A stretch of 64,000 bases of DNA from Parabacteroides distasonis ATCC 8503 (GTDB taxonomy: Bacteria > Bacteroidota > Bacteroidia > Bacteroidales > Tannerellaceae). Under the pieces are notes generated by a model. It searched no databases, was not told the DNA's origin, and saw only the letters and a program-made list of their open reading frames with translations. The DNA lies in NCBI RefSeq assembly GCF_000012845.1, contig NC_009615.1, positions 4,156,501-4,220,500 on the forward strand. Reading direction: 5' to 3'. The position numbers and the translations under genes are program-made. Of this stretch, positions 50,253 through 59,181 are shown in pieces (positions within the stretch are counted from its first letter, which is position 1; each line of letters begins with the position of its first letter).

Positions 50253-51194
50253 TTATGATTTAGCGTTCTTTTTCTTAAGCGGAAGCCTTGGGAAAAGCTT
50301 TCGAAAACGAACTAGGTGGCTTGTTACGTTACTTCCTGCGATAATGAGGGTAACGGCTAGGATGATCAGGATGATTCCGCAACACAATCGTAACGTTAAT
50401 GATTCACCGAAGACAGTCACTCCGAAGAATACGGCGGTCAACGGTTCCAAGGCTCCGAGGATCGCCGTCGGGGTGGAGCCGATATATTGGACCGCCAGTG
50501 TCGTGCAAAGGAAAGAGATAGCGGTTGGGAATATGGCTAGAGCGATCAGGTTACCCCATAAATACCAATCATGGACAATGTGAAGGCTCCTGCCGAAATC
50601 TATACGGACTAAAAACAAGGTCATTCCGAAAAGCAAGACATAGAACGTAAGTTTCAACGTAGCGATATTCTTCAATAGCGGACGATTTGCGCCTACGATA
50701 TAAATAGCATAGGAAAGAGCGGAAGCCATGACCAACAGGACACCGGTTAAACTAAGAGTCGTTCCGTCGCCACTTTTATAAAGTAAGCCGATACCGCCTA
50801 ATGCCAGCAAGATACAAAAGATGGTTTGTAACGTTAATTTCTCCTTGAAGACAAACGCCATGATCAGCGCCACTAAGATCGGATAGACAAACAGCAAAGT
50901 CGAGGCGATGCCTGCTTCCATATAATTATAGCTTTGGAATAACGCTAGGGAAGAGAAGGAAACCAACAGCCCCATGAGGATTAAAGGAACGATCTCGTTG
51001 GGTTTCAACTTAAAGTTCCGCCCTCTCGCTTTGATCATGATACCTAATACCGGGATCGCGAATAAATATCTGAAAAACAGGACTGAATCCGGATTCATAC
51101 CGGCTTTATACAAGGGTAGGGCGAACAAGGGGTTCATTCCATAAGTCGCGGCGGCGATAGCCCCTAGAACATATCCTTTTGCTTTTGCATTCAT
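50253..51194 (-). CDS. EamA/DMT-family transporter
   Basis: A 313-residue inner-membrane protein with about ten hydrophobic helices in two EamA repeats. The first half has FFRYLFAIPVLGIMIKARG and SLALFQSYNYMEAGIASTLL; the second has AVQYIGSTPTAILGALEPLT, a typical DMT signature, before AVFFGVTVFGESLTLRLCCG. Members export amino acids or other metabolites; the substrate cannot be told. It is monocistronic and divergent from the PAAR gene. A TACTTTTG at 51214-51221 (minus) is a possible -7 box. Confidence 0.85.
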   Translation of the reverse strand: MNAKAKGYVLGAIAAATYGMNPLFALPLYKAGMNPDSVLFFRYLFAIPVLGIMIKARGRNFKLKPNEIVPLILMGLLVSFSSLALFQSYNYMEAGIASTLLFVYPILVALIMAFVFKEKLTLQTIFCILLALGGIGLLYKSGDGTTLSLTGVLLVMASALSYAIYIVGANRPLLKNIATLKLTFYVLLFGMTLFLVRIDFGRSLHIVHDWYLWGNLIALAIFPTAISFLCTTLAVQYIGSTPTAILGALEPLTAVFFGVTVFGESLTLRLCCGIILIILAVTLIIAGSNVTSHLVRFRKLFPRLPLKKKNAKS

Positions 51195-51293
51195 GATTAA
51201 AAATATTAGCGCGCAAAAGTAGTATATTCATGATAAATATTATATATTTGTAGATTATCATTTCAATAAATCGTTAACTAAAAAGTAATAAAT

Positions 51294-51596
51294 ATGCCTC
51301 CAGCAGCAAGATTGACAGATATGCATACATGTCCTATGCAAACCCCGGCTTGGCCATCACCGATACCCCATGTAGGCGGTCCTATCGTAGGGCCGGGAGC
51401 GGCGACTGTTCTAATCGGCAAGCTACCGGCGGCGGTAATGGGAGATAATTGCGTTTGTGTAGGCCCTCCGGATACGATCATTAAAGGATCTTCCACCGTG
51501 ATGATCTGCGGTAAACCTGCCGCCAGAATGGGAGATACGACAGCTCACGGAGGGCAAATCGTATTGGGATGTCCCACCGTTATAATAGGTGGTTAG
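51294..51596 (+). CDS. Orphan PAAR-domain protein
   Basis: A complete 100-residue PAAR protein starting MPPAARLTDMHTCPMQTPAW. It has the zinc-site His/Cys positions and PAAR repeats (GAATVLIGKLPAAVMGDNCV; MICGKPAARMGDTTAHGGQI), ending VLGCPTVIIGG. PAAR proteins form the sharp tip of the type VI secretion spike or of related contractile systems. No other T6SS gene is within the window, so it is an orphan tip, perhaps used by a T6SS or contractile injection system elsewhere. TATATTTG at 51243-51250 is a likely -7 box. Confidence 0.88.
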   Translation: MPPAARLTDMHTCPMQTPAWPSPIPHVGGPIVGPGAATVLIGKLPAAVMGDNCVCVGPPDTIIKGSSTVMICGKPAARMGDTTAHGGQIVLGCPTVIIGG

Positions 51597-51678
51597 GAGG
51601 ATCTGCGGCATATAATATATGTATATTGTGAGAATATTACTATCTTTGCCGCCACTTGAAAACTAAAAATAACAAGAC

Positions 51679-52731
51679 ATGGAAACAGTAGTAAGTGGAA
51701 TCAGACCAACAGGTAATCTGCATCTAGGCAATTACTTTGGTGCGGTAAAGAGTTTCTTGCGGATGCAAGATGAGTATAATTGCTTCTTCTTTATCGCTGA
51801 TTGGCATTCGTTGACTACTCACCCGCATCCTGACAATATACGAAATAGCGTAAAGACGATCCTCTCGGAATATCTGGCTTGTGGTATCGATCCGGAAAAA
51901 GCTACCATTTATATTCAGAGCGATGTGCCGGAGGTGGTAGAGTTGTATCTATATTTGAATATGAACGCCGGTATCGGCGAGTTGATGCGTACGGCTTCCT
52001 TTAAGGATAAGGCCCGTCAGCAGTTGCATATCAGCCGGGAAGGATGTGAAGGCGATGTAGAGAAAGAGATTTTTAATGAAGGTAATAAACATAGCGTAAG
52101 CGCTGGTTTGTTGACTTACCCGACCTTGATGGCCGCCGATATTATTATCCATAAGGCGTTGAAGGTTCCTGTAGGTAAGGATCAGGAGCAGAATATGGAA
52201 ATGGCCCGTCGTTTCGCCCGCCGTTTCAATTCTACGTATGGCGTGGATTTCTTCCCGGAACCTGCGTCGTTCCATTTGGGCAATAAGTCCGTGAAAGTAC
52301 CGGGCTTGGATGGCTCCGGTAAGATGGGCAAGAGTGAGGGTAACGCGATCTATTTGATAGATGATGAGAAAACAATCAAGAAGAAGGTTATGAAAGCGGT
52401 TTCCGATGCGGGACCAACCGAGCCGAATAGCGTGAAGCCCGAGCCGATCGCCAATTTATTCACGATGATGGAAATTGTCTCCGAGAAAGAGACCTATGAT
52501 TTCTTTAATGAGAAATACAACAATTGCGAGATCCGTTACGGCGATATGAAAAAGCAGTTGGCCGAGGATATCAATAAGTTCTGCGCTCCGATCCGTGAGC
52601 GTATCTTGGATATGGCCGCCAATACGGAATATCTGGATAAGGTAGCCCGTATGGGTGCGGAGAAAGCTCGTGAGAGCGCTTCTAAGACTTTAAATGAGGT
52701 ACGCCAGATTATCGGTTTTCGTCCATATTGA
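51679..52731 (+). CDS. trpS: Tryptophan-tRNA ligase
   Basis: A 350-residue class I aminoacyl-tRNA synthetase charging tRNA-Trp. The HIGH-type motif is in RPTGNLHLGNYFGAVKSFLR at the N-terminus, and the KMSKS-type loop reads GKMGKSEGNAIYL (about residue 214). The tryptophan pocket region FIADWHSLTTHPHP and the helical C-terminal anticodon-binding part are normal. TATCTTTG at 51641-51648 precedes it and a strong terminator follows, so it is monocistronic. Confidence 0.96.
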   Translation: METVVSGIRPTGNLHLGNYFGAVKSFLRMQDEYNCFFFIADWHSLTTHPHPDNIRNSVKTILSEYLACGIDPEKATIYIQSDVPEVVELYLYLNMNAGIGELMRTASFKDKARQQLHISREGCEGDVEKEIFNEGNKHSVSAGLLTYPTLMAADIIIHKALKVPVGKDQEQNMEMARRFARRFNSTYGVDFFPEPASFHLGNKSVKVPGLDGSGKMGKSEGNAIYLIDDEKTIKKKVMKAVSDAGPTEPNSVKPEPIANLFTMMEIVSEKETYDFFNEKYNNCEIRYGDMKKQLAEDINKFCAPIRERILDMAANTEYLDKVARMGAEKARESASKTLNEVRQIIGFRPY

Positions 52732-52752
52732 TGCTTATTAATTAAAAATAAG

Positions 52753-52793
52753 AAAAAGCGTTTAGGGATAAGTCCTTAAACGCTTTCTTTTTA
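52753..52793 (+). terminator. Intrinsic terminator of trpS
   Basis: AAAGCGTTTAGG pairs with CCTTAAACGCTTT (one unpaired base) around a short loop and is followed by CTTTTTATT. It lies about 25 bases past the trpS stop. A classic rho-independent terminator. Confidence 0.88.
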
Positions 52794-52880
52794 TTAAAAC
52801 CATTATAAAGAACCTGAAAAGCGATTTGTTAAAAAGAAAAGGTTGTTACTTTGCGGTGAATAGTTACAGATAACAAACGT

Positions 52881-53393
52881 ATGGCTGCTATTACCACCCA
52901 AGAATTTGAACATCATTTCAAGAGTTTATATAAGCCCTTGTGTTTGTTTGCGCTTCGTTATACCGATCAGGTGGACGATGCCGAGGATATCGTGCAACAG
53001 GCTTTCGCGGATGTATGGGATAAGAACCGGGCTGGTAATGTGATCGGGAATCTCAAGGCTTATTTATATCAAGCGGTGAGGAACCGTTCTCTTTCATTTA
53101 CCTCACAACCCGTAAACGCTGAGGCCACCGAGCAGTTACCCGACGTAGAAGATACCTCGGAAGAGGAAGACATCCTGCGATCGGAGCGTGACGCTCGCCT
53201 GTGGGACGCTATCGATCGGTTACCTCCCGAACGGAAGAAGATTTTCTTGTTATCCAAACGGGATGGCTTGAAATACCAAGAGATTGCGGAGGAATTGAAT
53301 TTATCGGTAAAAACGGTTGAGAACCAGATGAGCAAGGCATTGAAAGCTTTGCGAGAGACCGCTATCCGTGTTTATATGTTCTTTTTCGGATAA
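52881..53393 (+). CDS. ECF sigma factor, FecI/Bacteroides expansion type
   Basis: A 170-residue RNA polymerase sigma-70 factor. Region 2 is visible as LFALRYTDQVDDAEDIVQQA and the following FADVWDKNR. Region 4 reads IDRLPPERKKIFLLSKRDGL then KYQEIAEELNLSVKTVENQM. It directs transcription of the TonB-receptor genes downstream, released by the FecR-like anti-sigma factor at 54493 when the receptor binds its substrate. An outer-membrane barrel and a tiny lipoprotein gene lie between sigma and anti-sigma, which is unusual. Confidence 0.9.
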   Translation: MAAITTQEFEHHFKSLYKPLCLFALRYTDQVDDAEDIVQQAFADVWDKNRAGNVIGNLKAYLYQAVRNRSLSFTSQPVNAEATEQLPDVEDTSEEEDILRSERDARLWDAIDRLPPERKKIFLLSKRDGLKYQEIAEELNLSVKTVENQMSKALKALRETAIRVYMFFFG

Positions 53394-53481
53394 ATTTTAT
53401 AGAAAGGAATGGGGGTTTTTCATATTTCTCTGTCTTAGAGATAAAGGTTACTTGTTTATTTCATTAAAGCATGGAGAGTGT

Positions 53482-54291
53482 ATGAGGAAGTTGGTGGTAT
53501 TTGTGATGTTGATGATGTGCGTGATCTCGGCCCAAGCGCAATGGAAAGTGACGCCGGAAGCCGGTATGAACGTGACAAAGTATAAGGGAGATGTCGCTAA
53601 GGTAGGCTTTAAGGCTGGGGCTGCGGTCTCTTATACATTCGGATCGGGCTGGTTCTCGCTTCAATCCGGTTTGTATTATGTGCGACGGGGGAAGGGACTG
53701 TCTTCTTATAGTGAGATTTATGGAACTAGTGAGAGTCCATATGGGGGACGGGAAGGTACGAGTATATTTCTCTATCCCGTTTCCAGTGATTATTTGAATC
53801 TGTGGGGATACGGTTATGGTAATGGTTACGGCTTTACGGGCTTCTATTATGATACCTATGGAATTAAGGATTTTGATGTAGAAGGTATAAGGCATCGCAG
53901 TCAGAAGGAGCATCGTGAATATATCCAATTACCGATCTTGGCTCGTTTCGATTGGCAGGTAAGTAAGGATGTTCGGTTACATTTGGCGATCGGTCCCTAT
54001 TTGGCGGTTGGCTTGGGAGGAAAAGTGACGTATGAGGAAAGTGATTATTCTTTAAAAGGAAAGCTGCCCTATAATAAGGAAATATCATATAACCCGTTTA
54101 ATCCCGGCCAAGGATATGCGGTAGCGCCTCGTTTTGACTGGGGAGCTACCATAGAGGCTGGTATAGAGGTGAAACGGGTCGCTTTTAAGGTTGGCTATGA
54201 TCTGGGTATAGATAAGCAATACAAGGGATATGCTTATAACATAGGTCTGAACTATCATACGGCTAGTTTTACCTTGGGATACACATTTTAA
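53482..54291 (+). CDS. Outer-membrane beta-barrel protein (PorT-like fold)
   Basis: 269 residues from the ATG at 53482, giving the signal peptide MRKLVVFVMLMMCVISAQAQ. The mature part has alternating amphipathic strands (KAGAAVSYTFGSGWFSLQSG; REYIQLPILARFDWQ; HLAIGPYLAVGLGGKVTYEE) and ends in aromatic strand SFTLGYTF, as in small porT/OmpA-like barrels. It lies between the sigma and anti-sigma genes; whether it takes part in signalling or is a target is unknown. The bases before its start (GGAGAGTGTATGAG) recur before the outer-membrane protein gene at 63832. Confidence 0.82.
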   Translation: MRKLVVFVMLMMCVISAQAQWKVTPEAGMNVTKYKGDVAKVGFKAGAAVSYTFGSGWFSLQSGLYYVRRGKGLSSYSEIYGTSESPYGGREGTSIFLYPVSSDYLNLWGYGYGNGYGFTGFYYDTYGIKDFDVEGIRHRSQKEHREYIQLPILARFDWQVSKDVRLHLAIGPYLAVGLGGKVTYEESDYSLKGKLPYNKEISYNPFNPGQGYAVAPRFDWGATIEAGIEVKRVAFKVGYDLGIDKQYKGYAYNIGLNYHTASFTLGYTF

Positions 54292-54303
54292 AGAGAAAAT
54301 AGG

Positions 54304-54477
54304 ATGAAAGCGATGGTTTGTATAAAGTGGGTATTTATATTCGCGGTGTCGATGATGATTTTCTCATCTTGCGTATCGTCTAGGATCTCGCCGAGTATGA
54401 GCGTGGGAGTTCCATTGAAGAAGGGGCAGGCCCCAAATGTCGGATTCCAATGGTATGAGACTGGAAGGACTTATTAA
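54304..54477 (+). CDS. 57-residue lipoprotein between sigma and anti-sigma genes
   Basis: An ORF encoding MKAMVCIKWVFIFAVSMM, then IFSSCVSSRISPSMSVGV and ending GFQWYETGRTY. The FSSC lipobox gives a mature peptide of about 35 residues. It starts 12 bases after the barrel gene and ends 15 bases before the FecR gene, so it is part of the operon. Small lipoproteins of this size could aid barrel assembly or signalling; no family is recognised. Its position and lipobox make it a credible gene. Confidence 0.72.
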   Translation: MKAMVCIKWVFIFAVSMMIFSSCVSSRISPSMSVGVPLKKGQAPNVGFQWYETGRTY

Positions 54478-54492
54478 ATAGAAGGAATAGTT

Positions 54493-55338
54493 ATGAATAA
54501 TAACGAGCATGACAATAAATTGGAACAACGCATCCGTTTCGTAGCGAAACGCTATCGGGAAGGAAGCCTTGACCCGGATAAGGCATGGCAGAAGTTCGCT
54601 TCTGAGCATGCGATTAGCCGGAAGGTCTCGTTTCGCCGGTATTGGATCGGGGCGGCCGCTGTCGTGTTAGTGCTCGTAGGTCTGGGGACATGGTTTACGG
54701 TAGAGAGAAACGCCCCGGATTGGGTTGCGATTACTACCGCCCCCGGACAAATGAAAGATGTTTACCTTCCGGATAGTACCTTGGTCGCTTTGGCCGGCGA
54801 TTCATGGATCCGGTATGACGCGAAGAGATATGATAAAGAGAGGCGTGCCGTGGAGATGAATGGAAAGGCCTTTTTCCAAGTGACGAGGAACGAGGCACGC
54901 CCTTTCTCAGTGAAAACGAGCCAAACGGAAGTTACGGTGCTGGGAACAAGTTTCCAGATAGATGAGAAGCCTACCGTTACGGAAGTCAATGTAGTTACCG
55001 GCAAGGTATGTTTTACCGCCGGGGAGGAAAAGGAGAATGTGATACTTACCGCTGGAATGTCGGCTCAGTATTCTATGGAGAACAAGGAGATAACGGTAGT
55101 GACGGAAGAAGACGTGAACAAGTTAGCTTGGAGGACAGGGCAACTTCGTTTTATGGAGACACCGCTGGATAAGGTGATTGAGGACTTGAGTGATTATTAT
55201 CAAGTCAAGATTGCGAACCAGACAAAGAATGAGGGAGCGAGATTGACCGCTACTTTTAATAATCAGCCTTTGGAGGATGTCTTGCAGGTTGTTAACCAGA
55301 CATTGGACGCTCATTTGGTTTCCACTTTGAAGAAATAA
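54493..55338 (+). CDS. FecR-type anti-sigma factor
   Basis: A 281-residue membrane protein. The cytoplasmic N-terminal part (about 1-50) should bind the ECF sigma factor; one membrane span follows (about 51-70, RYWIGAAAVVLVLVGLGTWF). The periplasmic FecR domain reads APGQMKDVYLPDSTLVALAG and TSFQIDEKPTVTEVNVVTGK. The C-terminal DUF4974 segment is RFMETPLDKVIEDLSDYYQV. It passes the receptor signal to the sigma factor at 52881. Confidence 0.92.
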   Translation: MNNNEHDNKLEQRIRFVAKRYREGSLDPDKAWQKFASEHAISRKVSFRRYWIGAAAVVLVLVGLGTWFTVERNAPDWVAITTAPGQMKDVYLPDSTLVALAGDSWIRYDAKRYDKERRAVEMNGKAFFQVTRNEARPFSVKTSQTEVTVLGTSFQIDEKPTVTEVNVVTGKVCFTAGEEKENVILTAGMSAQYSMENKEITVVTEEDVNKLAWRTGQLRFMETPLDKVIEDLSDYYQVKIANQTKNEGARLTATFNNQPLEDVLQVVNQTLDAHLVSTLKK

Positions 55339-55351
55339 AATCAGATCATTT

Positions 55352-58015
55352 ATGAGATCTATTGTTGTATGGCTGATAGGGATTCTTTTGCTTCCCGGTT
55401 GGATGGGACATCTATATGCGCAGATGCCCGAACCTACGCCGACGGTTACGTTGGATATGCGGCAGGTTCCCCTGTTGGATATATTGATGGAGCTTGAGAA
55501 ACAAACCGGATTGTTCTTCTCGTACGAGTCTTCTCTACTGAAAGAGCTGCCAGAGGTTTCCCTGTCTGTCCGGGATGAATCCTTGTCGTACTGCTTGAAG
55601 CGCTTATTTTCCCCATTACCGATTATCTATCGGGTTACGGGGCAATATATCATCTTAAAGCGAAAGCCCCGTCAATATACGATCAGCGGATTCGTCAGGG
55701 ATTCAGCCTCGTATGAGAGTTTGTTGGGGGCCTCGGTTCTGGTGAAAAGTTCGAGGGGAGGGACGATGTCTAATAATTACGGCTTTTACAGCTTGATACT
55801 TCCACCCGGTAAGGTTCGCCTTAGGGCCTCGTACGTGGGCTTTAAGGCGATGGAGATAGAGATCGATTTGCAAAGGGATACGATGATCGACTTCCCATTG
55901 AGGTCATTGGCCTCGTTAGGCGAGGTCGTTATTCGGGGGACCCGGCCTCGCTACGAGATATTGAGTAGCCGTGCGGGGGTGATCGACGTACCTGCCGAGC
56001 GGGTGAAGTCGATGCCCGCTTTGCTGGGGGAGGCGGATCTGGTGAAGACCTTACAGCAGTTGCCGGGCGTGGCGGTAGGCACCGAGGGAATGACCGGCTT
56101 GTATGTGCGTGGGGGCGGGGCCGATGAGAATTTGTATCTGCTGGATGGAAATCCGGTCTATCATGTGAACCATTTGTTGGGGTTTTTCTCGGCGTTCAAC
56201 CCGGATGCGATAAAGAATACCCGGTTTTATAAAGGGAGCTTTCCGGCGGAATACGGCGGAAGGCTCTCGTCGGTTGTAGATGTCCGTATGAATGACGGTA
56301 ATCGGCAGGAGTATCACGGGAATATCTCCGTGGGTTTGCTTTCCGCACGGGCCAATCTGGAGGGGCCGATTGTTAAGGATCGCTCCTCGTTTAATGTCTC
56401 GGTACGTCGTACGTGGTTGGATTTGATAACAGGGACGGCTTTGGCGATCATTAATAAGAACAGTGATACCAAGGAGAGTTTCGGTTATCACTTTTTTGAT
56501 ATAAACGCGAAGGTGAACCATTCTTTCTCGGAACGTAGCCGGGCCTATTTGAGCTTTTATATGGGGCAAGATGCTTTTCGGCAGGGAAGCAAGGAGAAGC
56601 ATGAGGATTCGGATGATATGTTTCTCTGGCGTTGGGGAAACTTGATCGGCTCCGCAGGGTGGAACTACGTGTTCGGGCAAAAGCTGTTTGGTAATCTAAT
56701 GGTGGGCTACAGCCGTTTTCGCTCGCATATCCGGCAAGAGGCGAAGGGGTATGAAATCGAAGGAAATAGGGCAGAACGGCAATCAATTAAGCGGGATAGC
56801 CGTTATAAATCGGAGATGGAGGATCTGAGCGTACGGCTGTCAGTGGATTACAGTCCTTCAATGAATCACCGGATACGAATGGGCACGGATTACCTGTATC
56901 ATAATTTTCGTCCGGAGAATAGCCAGCAACGGTCTTGGGTGAACGATTCGTTAGTAAATCCCGTATATGAGCTTTTGTATGATTATTCCTTGATAAAAGG
57001 GCATGAGTTCTCTTTGTTTGCCGAGGATGAGATGCGGGTCACGGATCGCTTGCGGGTGAATGCCGGATTGCGGTATACCTTGTTTCATGTAGAGAATGAG
57101 ATCTATCATTCTTTTCAGCCTCGTTTGTCGGCACGTTATTTACTTCGTCCGGATCTATCGGCGAAGATATCCTACAGTAAGATGAACCAATATGTCCACT
57201 TATTATCGAATACCTATGTGAACCAGCCTACGGATATTTGGGTCCCGGTGACGGAGCAAGTCCCTCCGATGAGTTCTCACCAGATTACTGCCGGGCTTTA
57301 TTATAATCTGAAACGGATGTATGATTTCTCGATCGAGGGGTATTATAAACGGTTGAATAACTTGATTGATTATAAGGATCATTGGCCGGTTGAGACACAT
57401 TTCTCCGGTTGGGAAGACCGGGTCGGTTTGGGAAAGGGTAAGACCTATGGTGTGGAGTTTATGGCGCAAAAGACAAATGGGAAGACAACCGGATGGATCG
57501 GGTATACGCTCTCTTGGTCGGATCGGTGGTTTCCGGATGGTTCCGTGAATAAGGGGCGTCATTTCCCGTTTCGCTTCGACAACCGGCATAAGGTGAATGT
57601 GGTCGTTTCTCGTAAGTTATCCCGGAAGGTGGAGTTGACGGGAGCTTGGGTGTTCGCCTCAGGAAACCATATTAGCTTGCCGGAGTATAAATATCTGTCT
57701 CCGATTTATCAGAAAGAGAACGGGTATGCCGGAGTAGATTCATACAGACCGATGAATTCAGGTTTGAGCGCTCGTAATAATTATCAATTGTCTCCTTATC
57801 ACCGTTTGGATCTGGGCGTGAATTTTTATCGATATAAAAAGAAGGGTCGGATGGGGATTTGGAACATAAGCATATACAATACGTATTTGAAACCGAATCC
57901 CTTCATGACGGAGGTTATGGTAAACCAGGATATAAATCAGCGATATCAGGTGGTGCTACAGGAGACGATTTTGTTCTATTGCATGCCCTCGGTTTCTTAT
58001 ACTTATAAATTCTAG
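55352..58015 (+). CDS. TonB-dependent receptor with STN signalling domain (1)
   Basis: An 887-residue outer-membrane receptor. Signal peptide (VVWLIGILLLPGWMGHLYAQ), STN domain (about 30-95, LDMRQVPLLDILMELEKQTG), carboxypeptidase-like beta domain (about 110-190, ISGFVRDSASYESLLGASVL), plug (ADLVKTLQQLPGVAVGTEGM) and barrel ending in FYCMPSVSYTYKF. The STN domain contacts the FecR protein, making this a transducer as well as a transporter. It is followed 3 bases later by a DUF4249 lipoprotein gene. The substrate is unknown; DUF4249 pairing is common for peptide- or metal-related uptake but does not decide it. Confidence 0.9.
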   Translation: MRSIVVWLIGILLLPGWMGHLYAQMPEPTPTVTLDMRQVPLLDILMELEKQTGLFFSYESSLLKELPEVSLSVRDESLSYCLKRLFSPLPIIYRVTGQYIILKRKPRQYTISGFVRDSASYESLLGASVLVKSSRGGTMSNNYGFYSLILPPGKVRLRASYVGFKAMEIEIDLQRDTMIDFPLRSLASLGEVVIRGTRPRYEILSSRAGVIDVPAERVKSMPALLGEADLVKTLQQLPGVAVGTEGMTGLYVRGGGADENLYLLDGNPVYHVNHLLGFFSAFNPDAIKNTRFYKGSFPAEYGGRLSSVVDVRMNDGNRQEYHGNISVGLLSARANLEGPIVKDRSSFNVSVRRTWLDLITGTALAIINKNSDTKESFGYHFFDINAKVNHSFSERSRAYLSFYMGQDAFRQGSKEKHEDSDDMFLWRWGNLIGSAGWNYVFGQKLFGNLMVGYSRFRSHIRQEAKGYEIEGNRAERQSIKRDSRYKSEMEDLSVRLSVDYSPSMNHRIRMGTDYLYHNFRPENSQQRSWVNDSLVNPVYELLYDYSLIKGHEFSLFAEDEMRVTDRLRVNAGLRYTLFHVENEIYHSFQPRLSARYLLRPDLSAKISYSKMNQYVHLLSNTYVNQPTDIWVPVTEQVPPMSSHQITAGLYYNLKRMYDFSIEGYYKRLNNLIDYKDHWPVETHFSGWEDRVGLGKGKTYGVEFMAQKTNGKTTGWIGYTLSWSDRWFPDGSVNKGRHFPFRFDNRHKVNVVVSRKLSRKVELTGAWVFASGNHISLPEYKYLSPIYQKENGYAGVDSYRPMNSGLSARNNYQLSPYHRLDLGVNFYRYKKKGRMGIWNISIYNTYLKPNPFMTEVMVNQDINQRYQVVLQETILFYCMPSVSYTYKF

Positions 58016-58018
58016 CTT

Positions 58019-59041
58019 ATGAAAAGATATTTACCTTACCTGTTTGTGTTAGGATTATTGATGGTCTCTTGCGTTCGGGATGTGGAGATTGATTTGGAGG
58101 ATCTACCGGATCGGATTGTACTGAACGCATCGGTATGTCCCGGAAAGGAGGTGTGTGCTCATCTCTCGAAAACATGGTTTATCATGGATAGCGTTCCCGA
58201 TTTTGAGTTATCCGATGCGAAAGTCCGTGTCTATGTCAATGATGAGTTTCAAGGTCTTATGCGCAATGATGACCTGCCGGAAGATTCTATACATTCACGG
58301 GGGCAATATGTTCTGCCCGGTTGTTTCGTGAGACAGGGGGATTGTTTGCGTATAGAGGCCGAGGCCGATGGGTATGAGCCGGTATCCGGGGAAACTCGTA
58401 TCCCCGGTCGGGCACGGATTTATGAGGTGGATACCTTATCCTATCGATCTTCTGCCTACTATGCCGAATATCTGCGTTTCTCTGTTAAAATCGGGGTTGA
58501 GACGGATTCCTATTATCGTTTAATCGTGGAGCAGATCTTGGACTTCCGGAAGGGGGATAGTACCCGTACCGTAACCTCTTTCCGTAGCTTAGGAGGATAT
58601 AGTTGGTATTATTCCGGTTTTAGCGTGGATTATGAGGATCCTGTTTTCCAGTCTTTTGGAGGTAGTCCTATCACGAGCCAGATGGATGGGCGTTACTGTA
58701 TGGGCGTATTTAGAGGGGAGGATCTGGTTAATACGAATGCTATTAAGGTTTCTGTTTTTCCTGTTGAATACTCGTATGAGAGTGATACCCTTTCTCTGGA
58801 CGTTCATTACGATGTGCGCCTGTTGTCTATCTCCGAGGATTATTATCGATATATGAAGATTATGAGGGGGTACTCTATCACGATCGGCGACGCGAATTTC
58901 GGGGCGTTGATAGAGCCTGCCGATACGTATTCGAATGTGGAGAACGGCTTTGGGATTGTCACCGGATATCAAGAGGATAAATCGCGTATCACGATGCCGA
59001 GAGACACGGTGCCTCCTTATTGGAATCCTTGGGATGGATAA
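58019..59041 (+). CDS. DUF4249 lipoprotein (1)
   Basis: A 340-residue lipoprotein (YLPYLFVLGLLMVSCVRDVE) of the DUF4249 family, which accompanies STN-type TonB receptors in Bacteroidota. Characteristic features are the start EIDLEDLPDRIVLNASVCPG, KTWFIMDSVPDFELSDAKV and a C-terminal YYRYMKIMRGYSITIGDANF. It probably sits on the outer membrane as a substrate-binding lid or partner of the preceding receptor. It is partly paralogous to the 61946 gene. No SusD-like gene is present. Confidence 0.85.
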   Translation: MKRYLPYLFVLGLLMVSCVRDVEIDLEDLPDRIVLNASVCPGKEVCAHLSKTWFIMDSVPDFELSDAKVRVYVNDEFQGLMRNDDLPEDSIHSRGQYVLPGCFVRQGDCLRIEAEADGYEPVSGETRIPGRARIYEVDTLSYRSSAYYAEYLRFSVKIGVETDSYYRLIVEQILDFRKGDSTRTVTSFRSLGGYSWYYSGFSVDYEDPVFQSFGGSPITSQMDGRYCMGVFRGEDLVNTNAIKVSVFPVEYSYESDTLSLDVHYDVRLLSISEDYYRYMKIMRGYSITIGDANFGALIEPADTYSNVENGFGIVTGYQEDKSRITMPRDTVPPYWNPWDG

Positions 59042-59181
59042 GCCCATCCTGCGTTGACGACCTGCGCTTGCCGGTTCATACATCATGAAGCGGTAAGTTC
59101 ACGAGGTATGAAAAAAAGGCTTTTCCTTGATAGGGGTATTTCCGGGAGATCCTGTTTTATCAATGAACTCAATAAAGTAGA

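Noticed and set aside
51278..51496. A minus-strand frame opposite the PAAR gene.
   Set aside because: The plus strand encodes a clear PAAR domain; the opposite frame mirrors its glycine and proline codons.
56051..56680. A 209-codon frame antisense to the first TonB receptor.
   Set aside because: The receptor plug and barrel are conserved in the plus frame; the antisense frame is Arg/Pro/His-rich shadow sequence.
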